This document shows positions 9,026 through 18,090 of a DNA stretch of 64,000 nucleotides, piece after piece. The notes under the pieces were generated by a model that worked only from the letters and a program-made list of their open reading frames with translations, did not search any database and was not told the DNA's origin. The stretch spans positions 6,873,501-6,937,500 of the forward strand of contig NZ_CP108006.1 of NCBI RefSeq assembly GCF_036127095.1, written 5' to 3'. Each line of letters opens with the position of its first letter. The first letter of the stretch is position 1. Position numbers and translations under genes: made by a program. The stretch comes from Streptomyces sp. NBC_00335 (GTDB taxonomy: Bacteria; Actinomycetota; Actinomycetes; Streptomycetales; Streptomycetaceae).

Positions 9026-9290
9026 ATCTCCTGCCGTTCCCTGCCTCGAGTGATCCATCCCGGTCAGATACTCGCGGCAAGTCGCACGAGCTCTGACGGG
9101 TGTTGAACAGTTCGACCTTACAACCGGCTGCTTCCCGAGTTTGATGGGTGGGTATTTCCTTGACGGGAGGGAGTACGCAAGGGTGAAGATCGGACACACC
9201 CCTACCGTCTTTGTGATCTAGGGGTTTCAATCACCACCAGCCCAGGTAGGGTCAGAAAGCGTCCAGCTCCCCTTGGAGGAGGTGAGGACC

Positions 9291-11057
9291 GTGGCAGCCC
9301 ACGACGACGACATCAACCGCGGCATCCGGCCCGGGCGAGGGTCTGAGGACCCCGCCGGCCAGGTTGCCTATCTCGAGCAGGAAATCGCCGTCCTGCGACG
9401 TAAGCTCGCCGACTCTCCGCGACACACGAGGATTCTCGAAGAGCGGATCGTCGAGCTCCAGACAAACCTGGCAGGCGTCTCCGCACAGAACGAGCGGCTG
9501 GCGAACACCCTGCGCGAGGCCCGCGACCAGATCGTGGCCCTCAAAGAAGAAGTCGACCGGCTCGCACAGCCGCCGGCCGGCTTCGGAGTCTTCCTGCAGT
9601 CGAACGAAGACGGAACCGTCGACATCTTCACCGGCGGCCGAAAGCTCCGAGTGAACGTGAGCCCCAGCGTCGAACCGGAAGACCTCCGGCGCGGCCAGGA
9701 GGTCATGCTCAACGAAGCCCTCAACGTGGTCGAAGCCATGCAGTACGAGCGGGCCGGGGACATCGTCACCCTCAAGGAAATCCTCGAGGACGGCGAGCGC
9801 GCCCTGGTGGTCGGGCACACCGACGAGGAAAGGGTGGTGAGGCTCGCCGAGCCGCTCCTGGACGTCACCATCCGCCCCGGCGACTCCCTGCTGCTCGAAC
9901 CCCGCTCCGGCTACGTCTACGAGATCGTCCCCAAGAGCGAGGTCGAAGACCTCGTCCTCGAAGAGGTCCCGGACATCGACTACGACAAGATCGGCGGCCT
10001 GGGCGACCAGATCGAACTGATCCGCGACGCCGTCGAGCTCCCCTACCTCTACCCCGACCTCTTCAAGGAACACGAACTGCGGCCCCCCAAGGGCATCCTG
10101 CTCTACGGCCCCCCCGGCTGTGGCAAGACGCTCATCGCCAAGGCCGTGGCCAACTCCCTTGCCAAGAAGGTCGCCGAGGTCACCGGACAGCCCACCGGGA
10201 AGTCCTACTTCCTCAACATCAAGGGCCCCGAACTCCTCAACAAGTACGTCGGCGAGACCGAGCGGCACATCCGCCTCGTCTTCCAGCGTGCGAGGGAGAA
10301 GGCGAGCGAGGGCACCCCCGTCATCGTCTTCTTCGACGAGATGGAATCCCTCTTCCGCACCCGCGGATCCGGAGTCAGCTCGGACGTGGAGAACACCATC
10401 GTCCCCCAGCTGCTCGCCGAGATCGACGGCGTGGAAGGCCTGGAGAACGTCATCGTCATCGGCGCCTCCAACCGCGAGGACATGATCGACCCGGCCATCC
10501 TGCGCCCCGGCCGGCTCGACGTGAAGATCAAGATCGAGCGCCCCGGCGCCGAGGCCGCGAAGGACATCTTCGCCAAGTACCTCAAGGCCACCCTGCCCCT
10601 GCACACCGACGACCTCGGCGAGCACCAGGGCTCCACCGCCGAAACCGTCCACAGCATGATCCAGACCGTGGTCGAGCAGATGTACGCGGAAACCGAGGAA
10701 AACCGCTTCCTCGAGGTCACGTACGCCAACGGCGACAAGGAAGTCCTCTACTTCAAGGACTTCAACTCGGGCGCGATGATCCAGAACATCGTGGACCGTG
10801 CGAAGAAGATGGCCATCAAGGCCTTCCTCGAGCACAACCAGAAGGGCCTTCGCGTCGCCCATCTCCTCCAGGCTTGCGTGGACGAGTTCAAGGAGAACGA
10901 AGACCTGCCCAACACCACCAACCCCGACGACTGGGCCCGAATCTCCGGAAAGAAGGGCGAGCGGATCGTATTCATCCGAACCCTCGTCACCGGAAAGCAA
11001 GGCGCGGACACCGGACGCTCCATCGACACGGTGGCCAACACCGGTCAGTACCTCTGA
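9291..11057 (+). CDS. arc: Proteasome-associated AAA ATPase Arc/Mpa
   Basis: Arc (Mpa) is the hexameric unfoldase that recognises pupylated proteins and threads them into the 20S proteasome. The protein has 588 residues. An N-terminal coiled coil (about 25-92) binds Pup; two OB folds follow; the AAA domain has Walker A GPPGCGKT (273-280) and Walker B VIVFFDE (344-350). The C-terminus GQYL is the tyrosine-containing tail that docks into the proteasome alpha ring. GTG 9291 follows GGAGGAGGTGAGG. TTG 9273 is in frame but overlaps that ribosome site. A terminator separates it from dop. Confidence 0.98.
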   Translation: MAAHDDDINRGIRPGRGSEDPAGQVAYLEQEIAVLRRKLADSPRHTRILEERIVELQTNLAGVSAQNERLANTLREARDQIVALKEEVDRLAQPPAGFGVFLQSNEDGTVDIFTGGRKLRVNVSPSVEPEDLRRGQEVMLNEALNVVEAMQYERAGDIVTLKEILEDGERALVVGHTDEERVVRLAEPLLDVTIRPGDSLLLEPRSGYVYEIVPKSEVEDLVLEEVPDIDYDKIGGLGDQIELIRDAVELPYLYPDLFKEHELRPPKGILLYGPPGCGKTLIAKAVANSLAKKVAEVTGQPTGKSYFLNIKGPELLNKYVGETERHIRLVFQRAREKASEGTPVIVFFDEMESLFRTRGSGVSSDVENTIVPQLLAEIDGVEGLENVIVIGASNREDMIDPAILRPGRLDVKIKIERPGAEAAKDIFAKYLKATLPLHTDDLGEHQGSTAETVHSMIQTVVEQMYAETEENRFLEVTYANGDKEVLYFKDFNSGAMIQNIVDRAKKMAIKAFLEHNQKGLRVAHLLQACVDEFKENEDLPNTTNPDDWARISGKKGERIVFIRTLVTGKQGADTGRSIDTVANTGQYL

Positions 11058-11067
11058 CAAAGCCGGC

Positions 11068-11110
11068 CGGCTGCGGGTGCCCGGCAAGGGCACCCGCAGC
11101 CGACTGCTTT
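11068..11110 (+). terminator. Terminator after arc
   Basis: A perfect 14-bp stem pairs 11068-11081 with 11089-11102 around a 7-base loop (CGGCAAG). A short T-run (TTT) follows at 11108-11110. It implies that dop, pup and prcBA have a promoter of their own. Confidence 0.85.
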
Positions 11111-11308
11111 ACCAAACGCTCTTTTCAGCCGGTGACAGGGCAAAGTCAATGACTGAAATGATCTCCCCACCAGCGCGGAGTGGTTCTAGGCTCTTCCATA
11201 CCGCAGGTCGCGCAGTGCGGGGACGGGCACCGCACACGACGCACCGGAGCACCAGCGGTACTTGAGCGCCGCTCCCGAACGGGAGCGCCGCCGGGCAAGG
11301 AGGGCCGC

Positions 11309-12820
11309 ATGACCGTACGGCGAGTAATGGGGATCGAGACGGAGTACGGGATCTCCGTCCCGGGGCACCCGAACGCCAATGCCATGCTCACCTCGTCCCA
11401 GATCGTCAACGCCTACGCGGCGGCGATGCACCGGGCGCGACGCGCCCGCTGGGACTTCGAGGAAGAGAACCCGCTGCGGGACGCCCGCGGCTTCGACCTC
11501 GCCCGCGAGGCCGCCGACCACAGCCAGCTCACCGACGAGGACATCGGCCTCGCCAATGTCATCCTCACCAACGGCGCACGCCTCTACGTGGACCACGCAC
11601 ACCCCGAATACAGCTCCCCGGAGATCACCAACCCGCTCGACGCCGTCCTCTGGGACAAGGCCGGCGAGCGGATCATGGCCGAGGCCGCCGTCAGGGCCGC
11701 CCAGCTCCCCGGGGCCCAGCCCATCCACCTCTACAAGAACAACACCGACAACAAGGGCGCCTCCTACGGCACGCACGAGAACTACCTGATGAAGCGGGAA
11801 ACCCCCTTCTCGGACATCGTGCGCCACCTCACCCCCTTCTTCGTCTCCCGCCTCGTCTTCACCGGAGCCGGCCGCGTCGGCATCGGCCAGGACGGCCGCG
11901 AACACGGCTTCCAGATCAGCCAGCGCGCCGACTACTTCGAAGTCGAGGTCGGCCTGGAGACCACCCTCAAGCGCCCCATCATCAACACGAGGGACGAGCC
12001 GCACTCGGACGCGGAGAAGTACCGCCGCCTCCACGTGATCATCGGCGACGCCAACCTCTCCGAGATCTCCACCTACCTCAAGCTCGGCACCACCGCACTG
12101 GTCCTGTCCATGATCGAAGACGGCTACATCAACGTCGACCTCGCCGTGGACCAGCCCGTACGCACCCTCCACCAGGTCTCCCACGACCCCGACCTGCAGC
12201 ACCTCATCACGCTGCGCAGCGGCCGGACGCTGACCGCCGTACAGCTCCAGATGGAGTACTACGAGCTGGCCAGGAAGTACGTGGAGGAGCGTTTCGGCTC
12301 CGACGCGGACGAGCAGACCAAGGATGTGCTGGCCCGCTGGGAGGACGTACTGGGCCGGCTGGAAACCGACCCGATGAGCCTGTCGGGAGAGCTCGACTGG
12401 ATCGCCAAGCGGGAGATCCTGGAGGGCTACCGGCGCCGGGACGGCCTCGAATGGGACGCGGCCCGTCTCCACCTGGTGGACCTCCAGTACGCGGACGTAC
12501 GGCCCGAGAAGGGGCTGTACAACCGCCTGGTGGCCCGCGGCAAGATGAAGCGGCTGCTGGACGAGACGGCGGTGGAGCGGGCGCAGAGCAAGCCGCCGGA
12601 GGACACCCGGGCGTACTTCCGGGGGCGGTGCCTGGAGCAGTACGCGGACGACGTGGCGGCGGCCTCGTGGGACTCGGTGATCTTCGATCTGCCGGGCCAC
12701 GACTCCCTCCAGCGGGTCCCGACCCTGGAACCCCTGCGGGGTACGCGGGCCCACGTGAAGGAGCTCCTGGACCGCTGCCGCACGGCGGAGGACCTGGTCC
12801 GAGTGCTCTCGGGGCGGTAA
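11309..12820 (+). CDS. dop: Pup deamidase/depupylase Dop
   Basis: Dop converts the C-terminal Gln of Pup to Glu and also removes Pup from substrates. The protein has 503 residues and the glutamine-synthetase-like fold shared with PafA. It opens with [13 protein letters not shown], and Asp95 in [15 protein letters not shown] is the catalytic aspartate by family comparison. The characteristic Dop loop (about residues 40-75, [20 protein letters not shown]) is present and absent from PafA in this window. ATG 11309 follows AAGGAGGG. A strong hairpin lies after the stop codon. Confidence 0.97.
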   Translation: MTVRRVMGIETEYGISVPGHPNANAMLTSSQIVNAYAAAMHRARRARWDFEEENPLRDARGFDLAREAADHSQLTDEDIGLANVILTNGARLYVDHAHPEYSSPEITNPLDAVLWDKAGERIMAEAAVRAAQLPGAQPIHLYKNNTDNKGASYGTHENYLMKRETPFSDIVRHLTPFFVSRLVFTGAGRVGIGQDGREHGFQISQRADYFEVEVGLETTLKRPIINTRDEPHSDAEKYRRLHVIIGDANLSEISTYLKLGTTALVLSMIEDGYINVDLAVDQPVRTLHQVSHDPDLQHLITLRSGRTLTAVQLQMEYYELARKYVEERFGSDADEQTKDVLARWEDVLGRLETDPMSLSGELDWIAKREILEGYRRRDGLEWDAARLHLVDLQYADVRPEKGLYNRLVARGKMKRLLDETAVERAQSKPPEDTRAYFRGRCLEQYADDVAAASWDSVIFDLPGHDSLQRVPTLEPLRGTRAHVKELLDRCRTAEDLVRVLSGR

Positions 12821-12833
12821 GCCCTTTCCCGGT

Positions 12834-12867
12834 CCCCGGGCGGGGGCTGAAAGGCCCCCCGCCCGGG
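12834..12867 (+). terminator. Hairpin after dop
   Basis: CCCGGGCGGGGG at 12835-12846 pairs with CCCCCGCCCGGG at 12856-12867 around a short loop (12-bp GC stem). No T-tract follows. It probably ends or attenuates the dop transcript before pup. Confidence 0.7.
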
Positions 12868-12910
12868 AATCATGAAGACATCCGGACGTTATGAAAGTAC
12901 CGGGACGGAT

Positions 12911-12936
12911 GTCGGACCCTCCTTGTAGGGTCCGAC
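12911..12936. promoter_or_regulatory. Perfect hairpin upstream of pup
   Basis: GTCGGACCCT (12911-12920) and its exact complement (12927-12936) flank a 6-base loop. The element sits 78 bases before the pup start codon, after the dop hairpin. It could be an operator, a leader hairpin or a second terminator; TAGAGT just downstream could be a -10 element, but no matching -35 is seen. Confidence 0.5.
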
Positions 12937-13014
12937 GTAGAGTCTGATCTTGAGGGATCCCGAATTCGCGGGGTCTTTCACGTGAGCGTGCGAACCGAGC
13001 GGGGTGAGCTAGAC

Positions 13015-13227
13015 ATGGCGACCAAGGACACCGGCGGCGGACAGCAGAAGGCGCAGCGCTCGACCGAGGAGGTCGAGGAGGCTGCGGTCGAAGAATCGAC
13101 CGACCTCAAGGAGCGACAGGAAAAGCTCTCCGACGACGTCGACTCCGTACTCGATGAAATCGATGATGTGCTCGAGGAGAACGCCGAGGACTTCGTTCGA
13201 AGCTTCGTTCAAAAAGGTGGCCAGTAG
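13015..13227 (+). CDS. pup: Prokaryotic ubiquitin-like protein Pup
   Basis: Pup is the small disordered tag that marks proteins for the proteasome. It has 70 residues, is strongly acidic, and ends in Gly-Gly-Gln, so Dop must deamidate it before PafA can ligate it. The C-terminal half (about 38-62) has the heptad-like DDVDSVLDEIDDVLEEN helix that binds the Arc coiled coil. ATG 13015 follows GGTGAG; an in-frame GTG 33 bases upstream would add residues not seen in the family. Twenty-one bases separate it from the next gene. Confidence 0.98.
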   Translation: MATKDTGGGQQKAQRSTEEVEEAAVEESTDLKERQEKLSDDVDSVLDEIDDVLEENAEDFVRSFVQKGGQ

Positions 13228-13248
13228 CCTTTGAATCGAAGGTGAACG

Positions 13249-13851
13249 GTGGGGTGGATGCTCAGAAGTGCAGGGTTGAAGCGTTGTGTGCGGTGCGGTG
13301 AAGAACGGCCGCACGCAGCCTTCGGCATCAGGCGGTCGAACATGGATGGCCTGCAGAAGTACTGCAGGGACTGCGCTTCGACGCACCACGTCAAGGCGCC
13401 GTCGGGGGAAAACGGGACGTCCCGCCCATGCATGGAAGTACCTGAAGGGCACAAACTTTGCACCCGCTGCGGGGGCGTCAAGCTGCACTCTGACTATCAC
13501 CGCAAGGCATCCGCCCGCGATGGCCGCAATGCGCGCTGCAAGGCGTGCCGGGCCGTCGACGGTCGGGTTGGTCACCTCAAACGCAAGTATGGAATCACCG
13601 AGGCTGAGCGCGACCAGATGATCGCAGATCAGGGCGGTCTCTGTTGTCTCTGCCTCCGAGCCGCAGCCGTACATGTGGATCACTGCCACAAGACGGGTAG
13701 GGTCCGGGGCGTACTTTGCTTCAACTGCAATACGGGCCTTGGCCTATTGGACGAAGATCCCGACTGTGCCCGTCGGGTAGTCGAATATCTGGAAGGAAAC
13801 CTGTGGAACCCAACATTCGAAGCACAGGGCGTCTGCCGGCAGCCTTCCTGA
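13249..13851 (+). CDS. Endonuclease VII-like HNH protein with duplicated zinc ribbon
   Basis: This protein of 200 residues has a C-terminal recombination-endonuclease-VII domain: CCLC at 132-135, [13 protein letters not shown] around 142-154 with Asp144/His145, and CFNCNTGLG at 157-165. The N-terminal half carries two similar zinc-ribbon units (C13xxC16...C39xxC42 and C71xxC74...C97xxC100). GTG 13249 follows GAAGG; ATG 13258 is an alternative. Its end overlaps the start of prcB by 49 bases in another frame, so it lies inside the pup-prcB operon. GC content looks lower than that of neighbouring genes. Nuclease activity is inferred; its role in the Pup system is unknown. Confidence 0.88.
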   Translation: MGWMLRSAGLKRCVRCGEERPHAAFGIRRSNMDGLQKYCRDCASTHHVKAPSGENGTSRPCMEVPEGHKLCTRCGGVKLHSDYHRKASARDGRNARCKACRAVDGRVGHLKRKYGITEAERDQMIADQGGLCCLCLRAAAVHVDHCHKTGRVRGVLCFNCNTGLGLLDEDPDCARRVVEYLEGNLWNPTFEAQGVCRQPS

Positions 13852-14642
13852 CGCCGGGGTCGTCGTCCTTCATGGACTTCTTGGGCGCGCACCAGCCCGA
13901 GATGCTCCCGGGCAACCGGAAGCTGCCCGACGGGGTCATCGAGGCGCCGCACGGGACGACCATCGTGGCCGCCACCTTCCCCGGCGGGGTGGTCCTCGCC
14001 GGTGACCGGCGGGCGACCATGGGGAACATGATCGCCCAGCGGGACATCGAGAAGGTGTTCCCGGCGGACGAGTTCTCCGCCGTCGGCATCGCCGGCACCG
14101 CCGGTCTGGCCGTGGAGATGGTGAAGCTGTTCCAGCTGGAGCTGGAGCACTTCGAGAAGGTCGAAGGGGCGACGCTCAGCCTCGAAGGTAAGGCGAACCG
14201 GCTGTCGACCATGATCCGGAGCAATCTGGGGATGGCGATGCAGGGTCTGGCCGTGGTCCCGCTCTTCGCGGGGTACGACGAGGCCAAGGAGAGGGGCCGG
14301 ATCTTCTCCTACGACGTGACCGGCGGCCGCTCCGAGGAGCACGGGTACGCCGCGACCGGGTCGGGCTCGATCTTCGCCCGCGGTTCGATGAAGAAGCTGT
14401 ACCACTCCAAGCTGACGGAGGAGGAGGCCACGACGCTCGTCGTGCAGGCGCTGTACGACGCCGCCGACGACGACTCGGCGACCGGTGGCCCGGACCTCTA
14501 CCGCCACATCTACCCCATCGTCACCGTCATGACCGACGAGGGATTCCGCAGGCTGACCGACGAGGAGTCCTCGGAGCTGGCCCGCAAGATCACGAACCGC
14601 CGGCTGGAGCAGCCCGACGGTCCGCGCGCCGCCCTGCTCTGA
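13803..14642 (+). CDS. prcB: 20S proteasome beta subunit PrcB
   Basis: PrcB forms the catalytic beta rings of the actinobacterial 20S core. The protein has 279 residues. The propeptide (1-51) is removed at HG/TTIVA to expose Thr52, the N-terminal nucleophile. GTG 13803 is supported by GGAAGG six bases upstream and by the family N-terminus [20 protein letters not shown]. Both the ribosome site and the first 49 bases lie within the upstream endonuclease gene, which implies translational coupling. prcA follows 44 bases later. Confidence 0.98.
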   Translation: MEPNIRSTGRLPAAFLTPGSSSFMDFLGAHQPEMLPGNRKLPDGVIEAPHGTTIVAATFPGGVVLAGDRRATMGNMIAQRDIEKVFPADEFSAVGIAGTAGLAVEMVKLFQLELEHFEKVEGATLSLEGKANRLSTMIRSNLGMAMQGLAVVPLFAGYDEAKERGRIFSYDVTGGRSEEHGYAATGSGSIFARGSMKKLYHSKLTEEEATTLVVQALYDAADDDSATGGPDLYRHIYPIVTVMTDEGFRRLTDEESSELARKITNRRLEQPDGPRAALL

Positions 14643-14686
14643 CCCTCTGACCTCCTCGTCGTCCAGAAGAAAGGGACGGAAAGCCG

Positions 14687-15451
14687 GTGTCGACTCCGTT
14701 CTATGTGTCACCCCAGCAGGCCATGGCCGACCGGGCGGAATACGCCCGCAAGGGCATCGCCCGCGGTCGGAGCCTCGTTGTCATCCAGTACGCCGACGGC
14801 ATCGTGTTCGTCGGTGAGAACCCGTCGCGTGCGCTGCACAAGTTCAGCGAGATCTACGACCGGATCGGCTTCGCGGCCGCCGGCAAGTACAACGAGTACG
14901 AGAACCTGCGCATCGGCGGTGTGCGGTACGCGGATCTGCGCGGATACACGTACGACCGTGACGATGTGACGGCCCGTGGGCTGGCGAACGTCTACGCGCA
15001 GACGCTCGGCACGATCTTCTCGAGTGCGGGGGAGAAGCCGTACGAGGTGGAGCTGGTCGTTGCCGAGGTCGGCGCGACGGCTGCCGGGGACCAGATCTAC
15101 CGGCTGCCGCACGACGGGTCGATCGTCGACGAGCACGGGTCTGTCGCGGTCGGTGGCAATGCCGAGCAGATCAGTACCTACCTCGATCAGCGGCACCAGG
15201 ACGGGATGACCCTGTCCGAGGCGCTGAAGCTGGCGGTGCAGGCGCTGTCCAGCCAGGCGAACGGTACCGACAAGTCGATTCCGGCGGAGCGGCTGGAGGT
15301 GGCGGTGCTGGACCGTACGCGGGCTCAGCAGCGCAAGTTCAAGCGGATCCGTGGCCGGCAGCTGTCGCGGCTGCTGGAGGCGGACGTTCCGGCGGCCGCT
15401 CAGGCGGATGCCGTCTCGAACGACGAGGCTCCGGAAGAGGAAGCCGAGTAG
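14687..15451 (+). CDS. prcA: 20S proteasome alpha subunit PrcA
   Basis: PrcA forms the outer alpha rings of the proteasome, gating entry and docking the Arc C-terminal tails. The protein has 254 residues; the N-terminus [28 protein letters not shown] gives the H0 gate helix of alpha subunits. A C-terminal tail of about 25 residues ([19 protein letters not shown]) is acidic and disordered. GTG 14687 follows a GGGACGGA purine stretch. It lacks the processed N-terminal Thr of beta subunits, as expected. It ends the pup-prcBA transcription unit at a hairpin. Confidence 0.98.
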   Translation: MSTPFYVSPQQAMADRAEYARKGIARGRSLVVIQYADGIVFVGENPSRALHKFSEIYDRIGFAAAGKYNEYENLRIGGVRYADLRGYTYDRDDVTARGLANVYAQTLGTIFSSAGEKPYEVELVVAEVGATAAGDQIYRLPHDGSIVDEHGSVAVGGNAEQISTYLDQRHQDGMTLSEALKLAVQALSSQANGTDKSIPAERLEVAVLDRTRAQQRKFKRIRGRQLSRLLEADVPAAAQADAVSNDEAPEEEAE

Positions 15452-15470
15452 TCGTAGGAAGTGATGGGTG

Positions 15471-15503
15471 AGCGCCCCTGGCCTTCGGGTCGGGGGCGCT
15501 TTT
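15471..15503 (+). terminator. Terminator after prcA
   Basis: AGCGCCCC (15471-15478) pairs with GGGGCGCT (15493-15500), and TTT follows. It sits between convergent prcA and the lacI-type regulator. Confidence 0.85.
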
Positions 15504-15516
15504 CGCGTTCCCGGGC

Positions 15517-16518
15517 TCAGATGCGGGGTGCGGGCCCGGTGGAGTCGCGGACGACGAGGTGGACCGGGATGTCGACGGGGGTCCAGGGGGTGCCTTCGAG
15601 GACGGCGAGAAGGGCGGTCATGCCCTGTTCGCCGACGCGTTCGGCGGGGAGGTGGACGGTGGTGAGTTCCGGTTCGACGGCGGTGGCGAGGGCGAGGTCG
15701 TCGAAGCCGGTGACGGAGAGGTCTTCGGGGATGCGCAGGCCGAGGCGGCGGGCGGCCTTGCAGGCGCCGGCGGCCAGGATGTCGTCGTCGCAGACGACGG
15801 CGGTGGGGCGGCGGTCCGCGGGGGTGTCCAGGGCGGCTTCCATGGCCGTACGGGCGGCTTCCACGCTGAGGTGGGCCCGTACGGTGCGCAGCTCGGCGGG
15901 GGGCGGCAGGAGGGCGGCCAGGGCGTTCGCGCGGACGTCGAAGGTCCAGGAGTCGATGGCGGAGGCGAGGTGGAGGAAGCGGTGGTGTCCGTGGGTGAGG
16001 AGGTGTTCGGCGGTTTGGCGCATGCCGTCGGCGATGGCGAGGTTGACGTGGGCGTGGGCGGTGTCGGCGGTGGGGTCGCTGTCGAGCATGACGAGGGGGA
16101 GTCCGTCGCCGCCGAGGGCGTGGAGGGCGTCGGCGGCCATGGAGGAGGCGATGACTCCGTCGAGGGCGGCGCGGGCGGAGGCGAAGGGGTCGCGGGCGGG
16201 GCCGGTGCCGTCGGGGGAGGGGTAGAGGACGACGCCGAAGCCGTGTTCGGCGGCGATGCGGGCGGCGCCGGTGTAGACGCGGGCGAAGAATTCGTTGGTG
16301 AGGGCGGGGACGACGAGGAGGGCGGTGCGGGTGGAGCCGAGGCGGAGGTTGCGGGCGGCGAGGTTGGGGCGGTAGCCGAGTTCGGTGGCGGTGTGGCGGA
16401 CGTGGTCGGCGGTGCGTTCGGAGACGCGGCCGCGCCATTTGTCGCCGAGGACGAGGGAGACGGTGGCCTGGGAGACTCCGGCGGCGGTGGCCACGTCGCG
16501 GCTGGTGGGTCTCGTCAC
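15517..16518 (-). CDS. LacI-family transcriptional regulator
   Basis: This 333-residue regulator has an N-terminal LacI HTH (SRDVATAAGVSQATVSLVLGD) and a periplasmic-binding-like sensor domain. GTG 16518 is supported by AGGAG six bases upstream on the minus strand; extension to 16590 is not needed. It is divergent from an MFS transporter gene, with palindromic sequences between them, so it probably controls that transporter and itself. The sugar or nucleoside ligand cannot be deduced. The pair is inserted between prcA and pafA, genes that otherwise belong to one system. Confidence 0.93.
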   Translation of the reverse strand: MTRPTSRDVATAAGVSQATVSLVLGDKWRGRVSERTADHVRHTATELGYRPNLAARNLRLGSTRTALLVVPALTNEFFARVYTGAARIAAEHGFGVVLYPSPDGTGPARDPFASARAALDGVIASSMAADALHALGGDGLPLVMLDSDPTADTAHAHVNLAIADGMRQTAEHLLTHGHHRFLHLASAIDSWTFDVRANALAALLPPPAELRTVRAHLSVEAARTAMEAALDTPADRRPTAVVCDDDILAAGACKAARRLGLRIPEDLSVTGFDDLALATAVEPELTTVHLPAERVGEQGMTALLAVLEGTPWTPVDIPVHLVVRDSTGPAPRI

Positions 16519-16591
16519 ACGGTGCTCCTGTAGTGCGAGGTCGCGGGGGGTGTGGGGGGTCGGGTGGGTGGACCGTCCGACATTGGTCATG

Positions 16592-16620
16592 GTACGTATG
16601 ACCGGTCACGTTATACGTAT
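16592..16620. promoter_or_regulatory. Candidate operator between divergent lacI and MFS genes
   Basis: TGACCGGTCA at 16599-16608 is a perfect 10-bp palindrome. It is flanked by TACGTA at 16593-16598 and ATACGTAT at 16613-16620, the two TACGTA cores being 21 bases (two helical turns) apart. The site lies in the 145-base gap between the two start codons, as expected for a LacI-family operator. Confidence 0.55.
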
Positions 16621-16663
16621 TACTTGGTTGTTCCCGGCTGGGTCCGGGTGGAAGGGGGCGGAC

Positions 16664-17965
16664 ATGGCCGCGGGTTACGCGGAGCTGCTCAGGACCCGGC
16701 ATGCCGCGAGGCTGCTGGTGGGCACGCTCATAGGCCGGCTGCCGAACGGGACGGGGCCGATCGCGATCGTGCTGTTCACCCGGGCGGAGGGTGGCAGCTA
16801 CAGCCTGGCGGGGGCGCTGGCGGCCGTGTACGGGGTGTCGAACGCGGTGGGGCAGCCGTTGCTGGGGCGGGCGGTGGACCTGTTCGGGCAGCCGCGGGTG
16901 CAGTTGCCGGCGGCGGTGGTGTCGGCGCTGGGCATGGTGTGGCTGGCGTTGGCCGGTACGGGGTCGGTGGCGGTGGCGTACGCGGCGGTGGTGGTGGCGG
17001 GGCTGTTCACGCCGCCGCTGGAGGGCGGGCTGCGGGCGCTGTGGCCGAGCGTGCTGGGTGGCAAGGAGGAGCGGGTCCATGCGGCGTACGCGATGGACGC
17101 GGTGGCCCAGGAGGTCATGTTCACGGTGGGGCCGCTGCTGGTGACCTTGTGCGTGGCGCTGTGGGATCCGGCGGCGGCGCTGCTGGTGATCAACGGGATC
17201 GGGGTGCTGGGGGCGCTGTCGGTGGTGGTGTCGGAGCCTTCGCGCACGTGGCGTTCGGAGCCGCGGGAGGCGCATTGGCTGGGGGCGCTGCGTTCGCGGG
17301 GTCTGCTGGCGTTGCTGGGGGCGTTCTTCTTCGTGGGGACGGCGCTGGGGTCGATCACGGTGGCGGGTGTGGCGTACGCGGACGAGCACGGTGGTCAGGC
17401 GGTGTACGGCTGGCTGATGGCGGCGCTGGGTCTGGGTGCGCTGTTCGGTGGCGTGCTGTACGGGGCGCGGCAGTGGGCGGGTGCGGCGGAGCGGCGGCTG
17501 TGGTTGCTGGTGGCGTTGCTGGCGGTGTGTTATCTGCCGCTGATGCTGGTGCCGGGTGTGGTGGCGATGACGGGGTTCGCGGCGCTGGCGGGGGTGTTCC
17601 TGGCTCCGGCTCTGGCGTGTGCGTTCATCGTGGTGGACCGGCATGCTCCGGTGGGCACGGTGACGGAGGCGTTCTCGTGGCTGGTGACGTTCTTCGGGGT
17701 GGGTGCGGCGATCGGTACGGCGGCGGCGGGTCCTGCGGTGGAGGCTGGGGGTACGGCGGCGGGGTTCGCGGTGGCGAGTGTGGCGGGGGCCGCGGCGCTG
17801 CTGGTGCTGACGGTGACTCAGCGGGTGCTGGCGAGGCCGGGTGCGAGTCGTGCGGTGGCGGGTTCCGCGCCGGGGTCGGTGGCGGGGCAGTCGGCGGTGG
17901 GCTCGGGGGCGGGCTCGGCGGGGCCGTTGGAGGGCTCTGCGGAGGCCTCGGTGACGGGGTCTTAG
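16664..17965 (+). CDS. Major facilitator superfamily transporter
   Basis: This 433-residue membrane protein has about 12 hydrophobic segments in an MFS layout. The GRLPNGTGPIAIVLF and GQPLLGRAVDLFGQPRVQL segments near residues 23 and 62 fit the first helix and the loop 2-3 motif. ATG 16664 follows GGAAGGGGG. The last 40 residues are Gly/Ala/Ser-rich low complexity and probably cytoplasmic. It is divergent from the LacI-type regulator, which likely controls it. Substrate is unknown; an exporter and a sugar importer are both possible. Confidence 0.9.
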   Translation: MAAGYAELLRTRHAARLLVGTLIGRLPNGTGPIAIVLFTRAEGGSYSLAGALAAVYGVSNAVGQPLLGRAVDLFGQPRVQLPAAVVSALGMVWLALAGTGSVAVAYAAVVVAGLFTPPLEGGLRALWPSVLGGKEERVHAAYAMDAVAQEVMFTVGPLLVTLCVALWDPAAALLVINGIGVLGALSVVVSEPSRTWRSEPREAHWLGALRSRGLLALLGAFFFVGTALGSITVAGVAYADEHGGQAVYGWLMAALGLGALFGGVLYGARQWAGAAERRLWLLVALLAVCYLPLMLVPGVVAMTGFAALAGVFLAPALACAFIVVDRHAPVGTVTEAFSWLVTFFGVGAAIGTAAAGPAVEAGGTAAGFAVASVAGAAALLVLTVTQRVLARPGASRAVAGSAPGSVAGQSAVGSGAGSAGPLEGSAEASVTGS

Positions 17966-18090
17966 GCGGGCCGGTGGGCGGGTGAGGGGCGGGCCGGCGG
18001 GCGGGTGGTGGGGTGGTCTCTCGGGAAAATGATCGAAACGGCGCCTGCGAACTCGGTTTCAGAACAGAGCAGAAGGCGTAATGTTCAGTC

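Noticed and set aside
14708..17644. 978-codon minus-strand frame across prcA and the lacI/MFS pair
   Set aside because: Arg/Pro/His repeats without domain; contradicts real genes on both strands.
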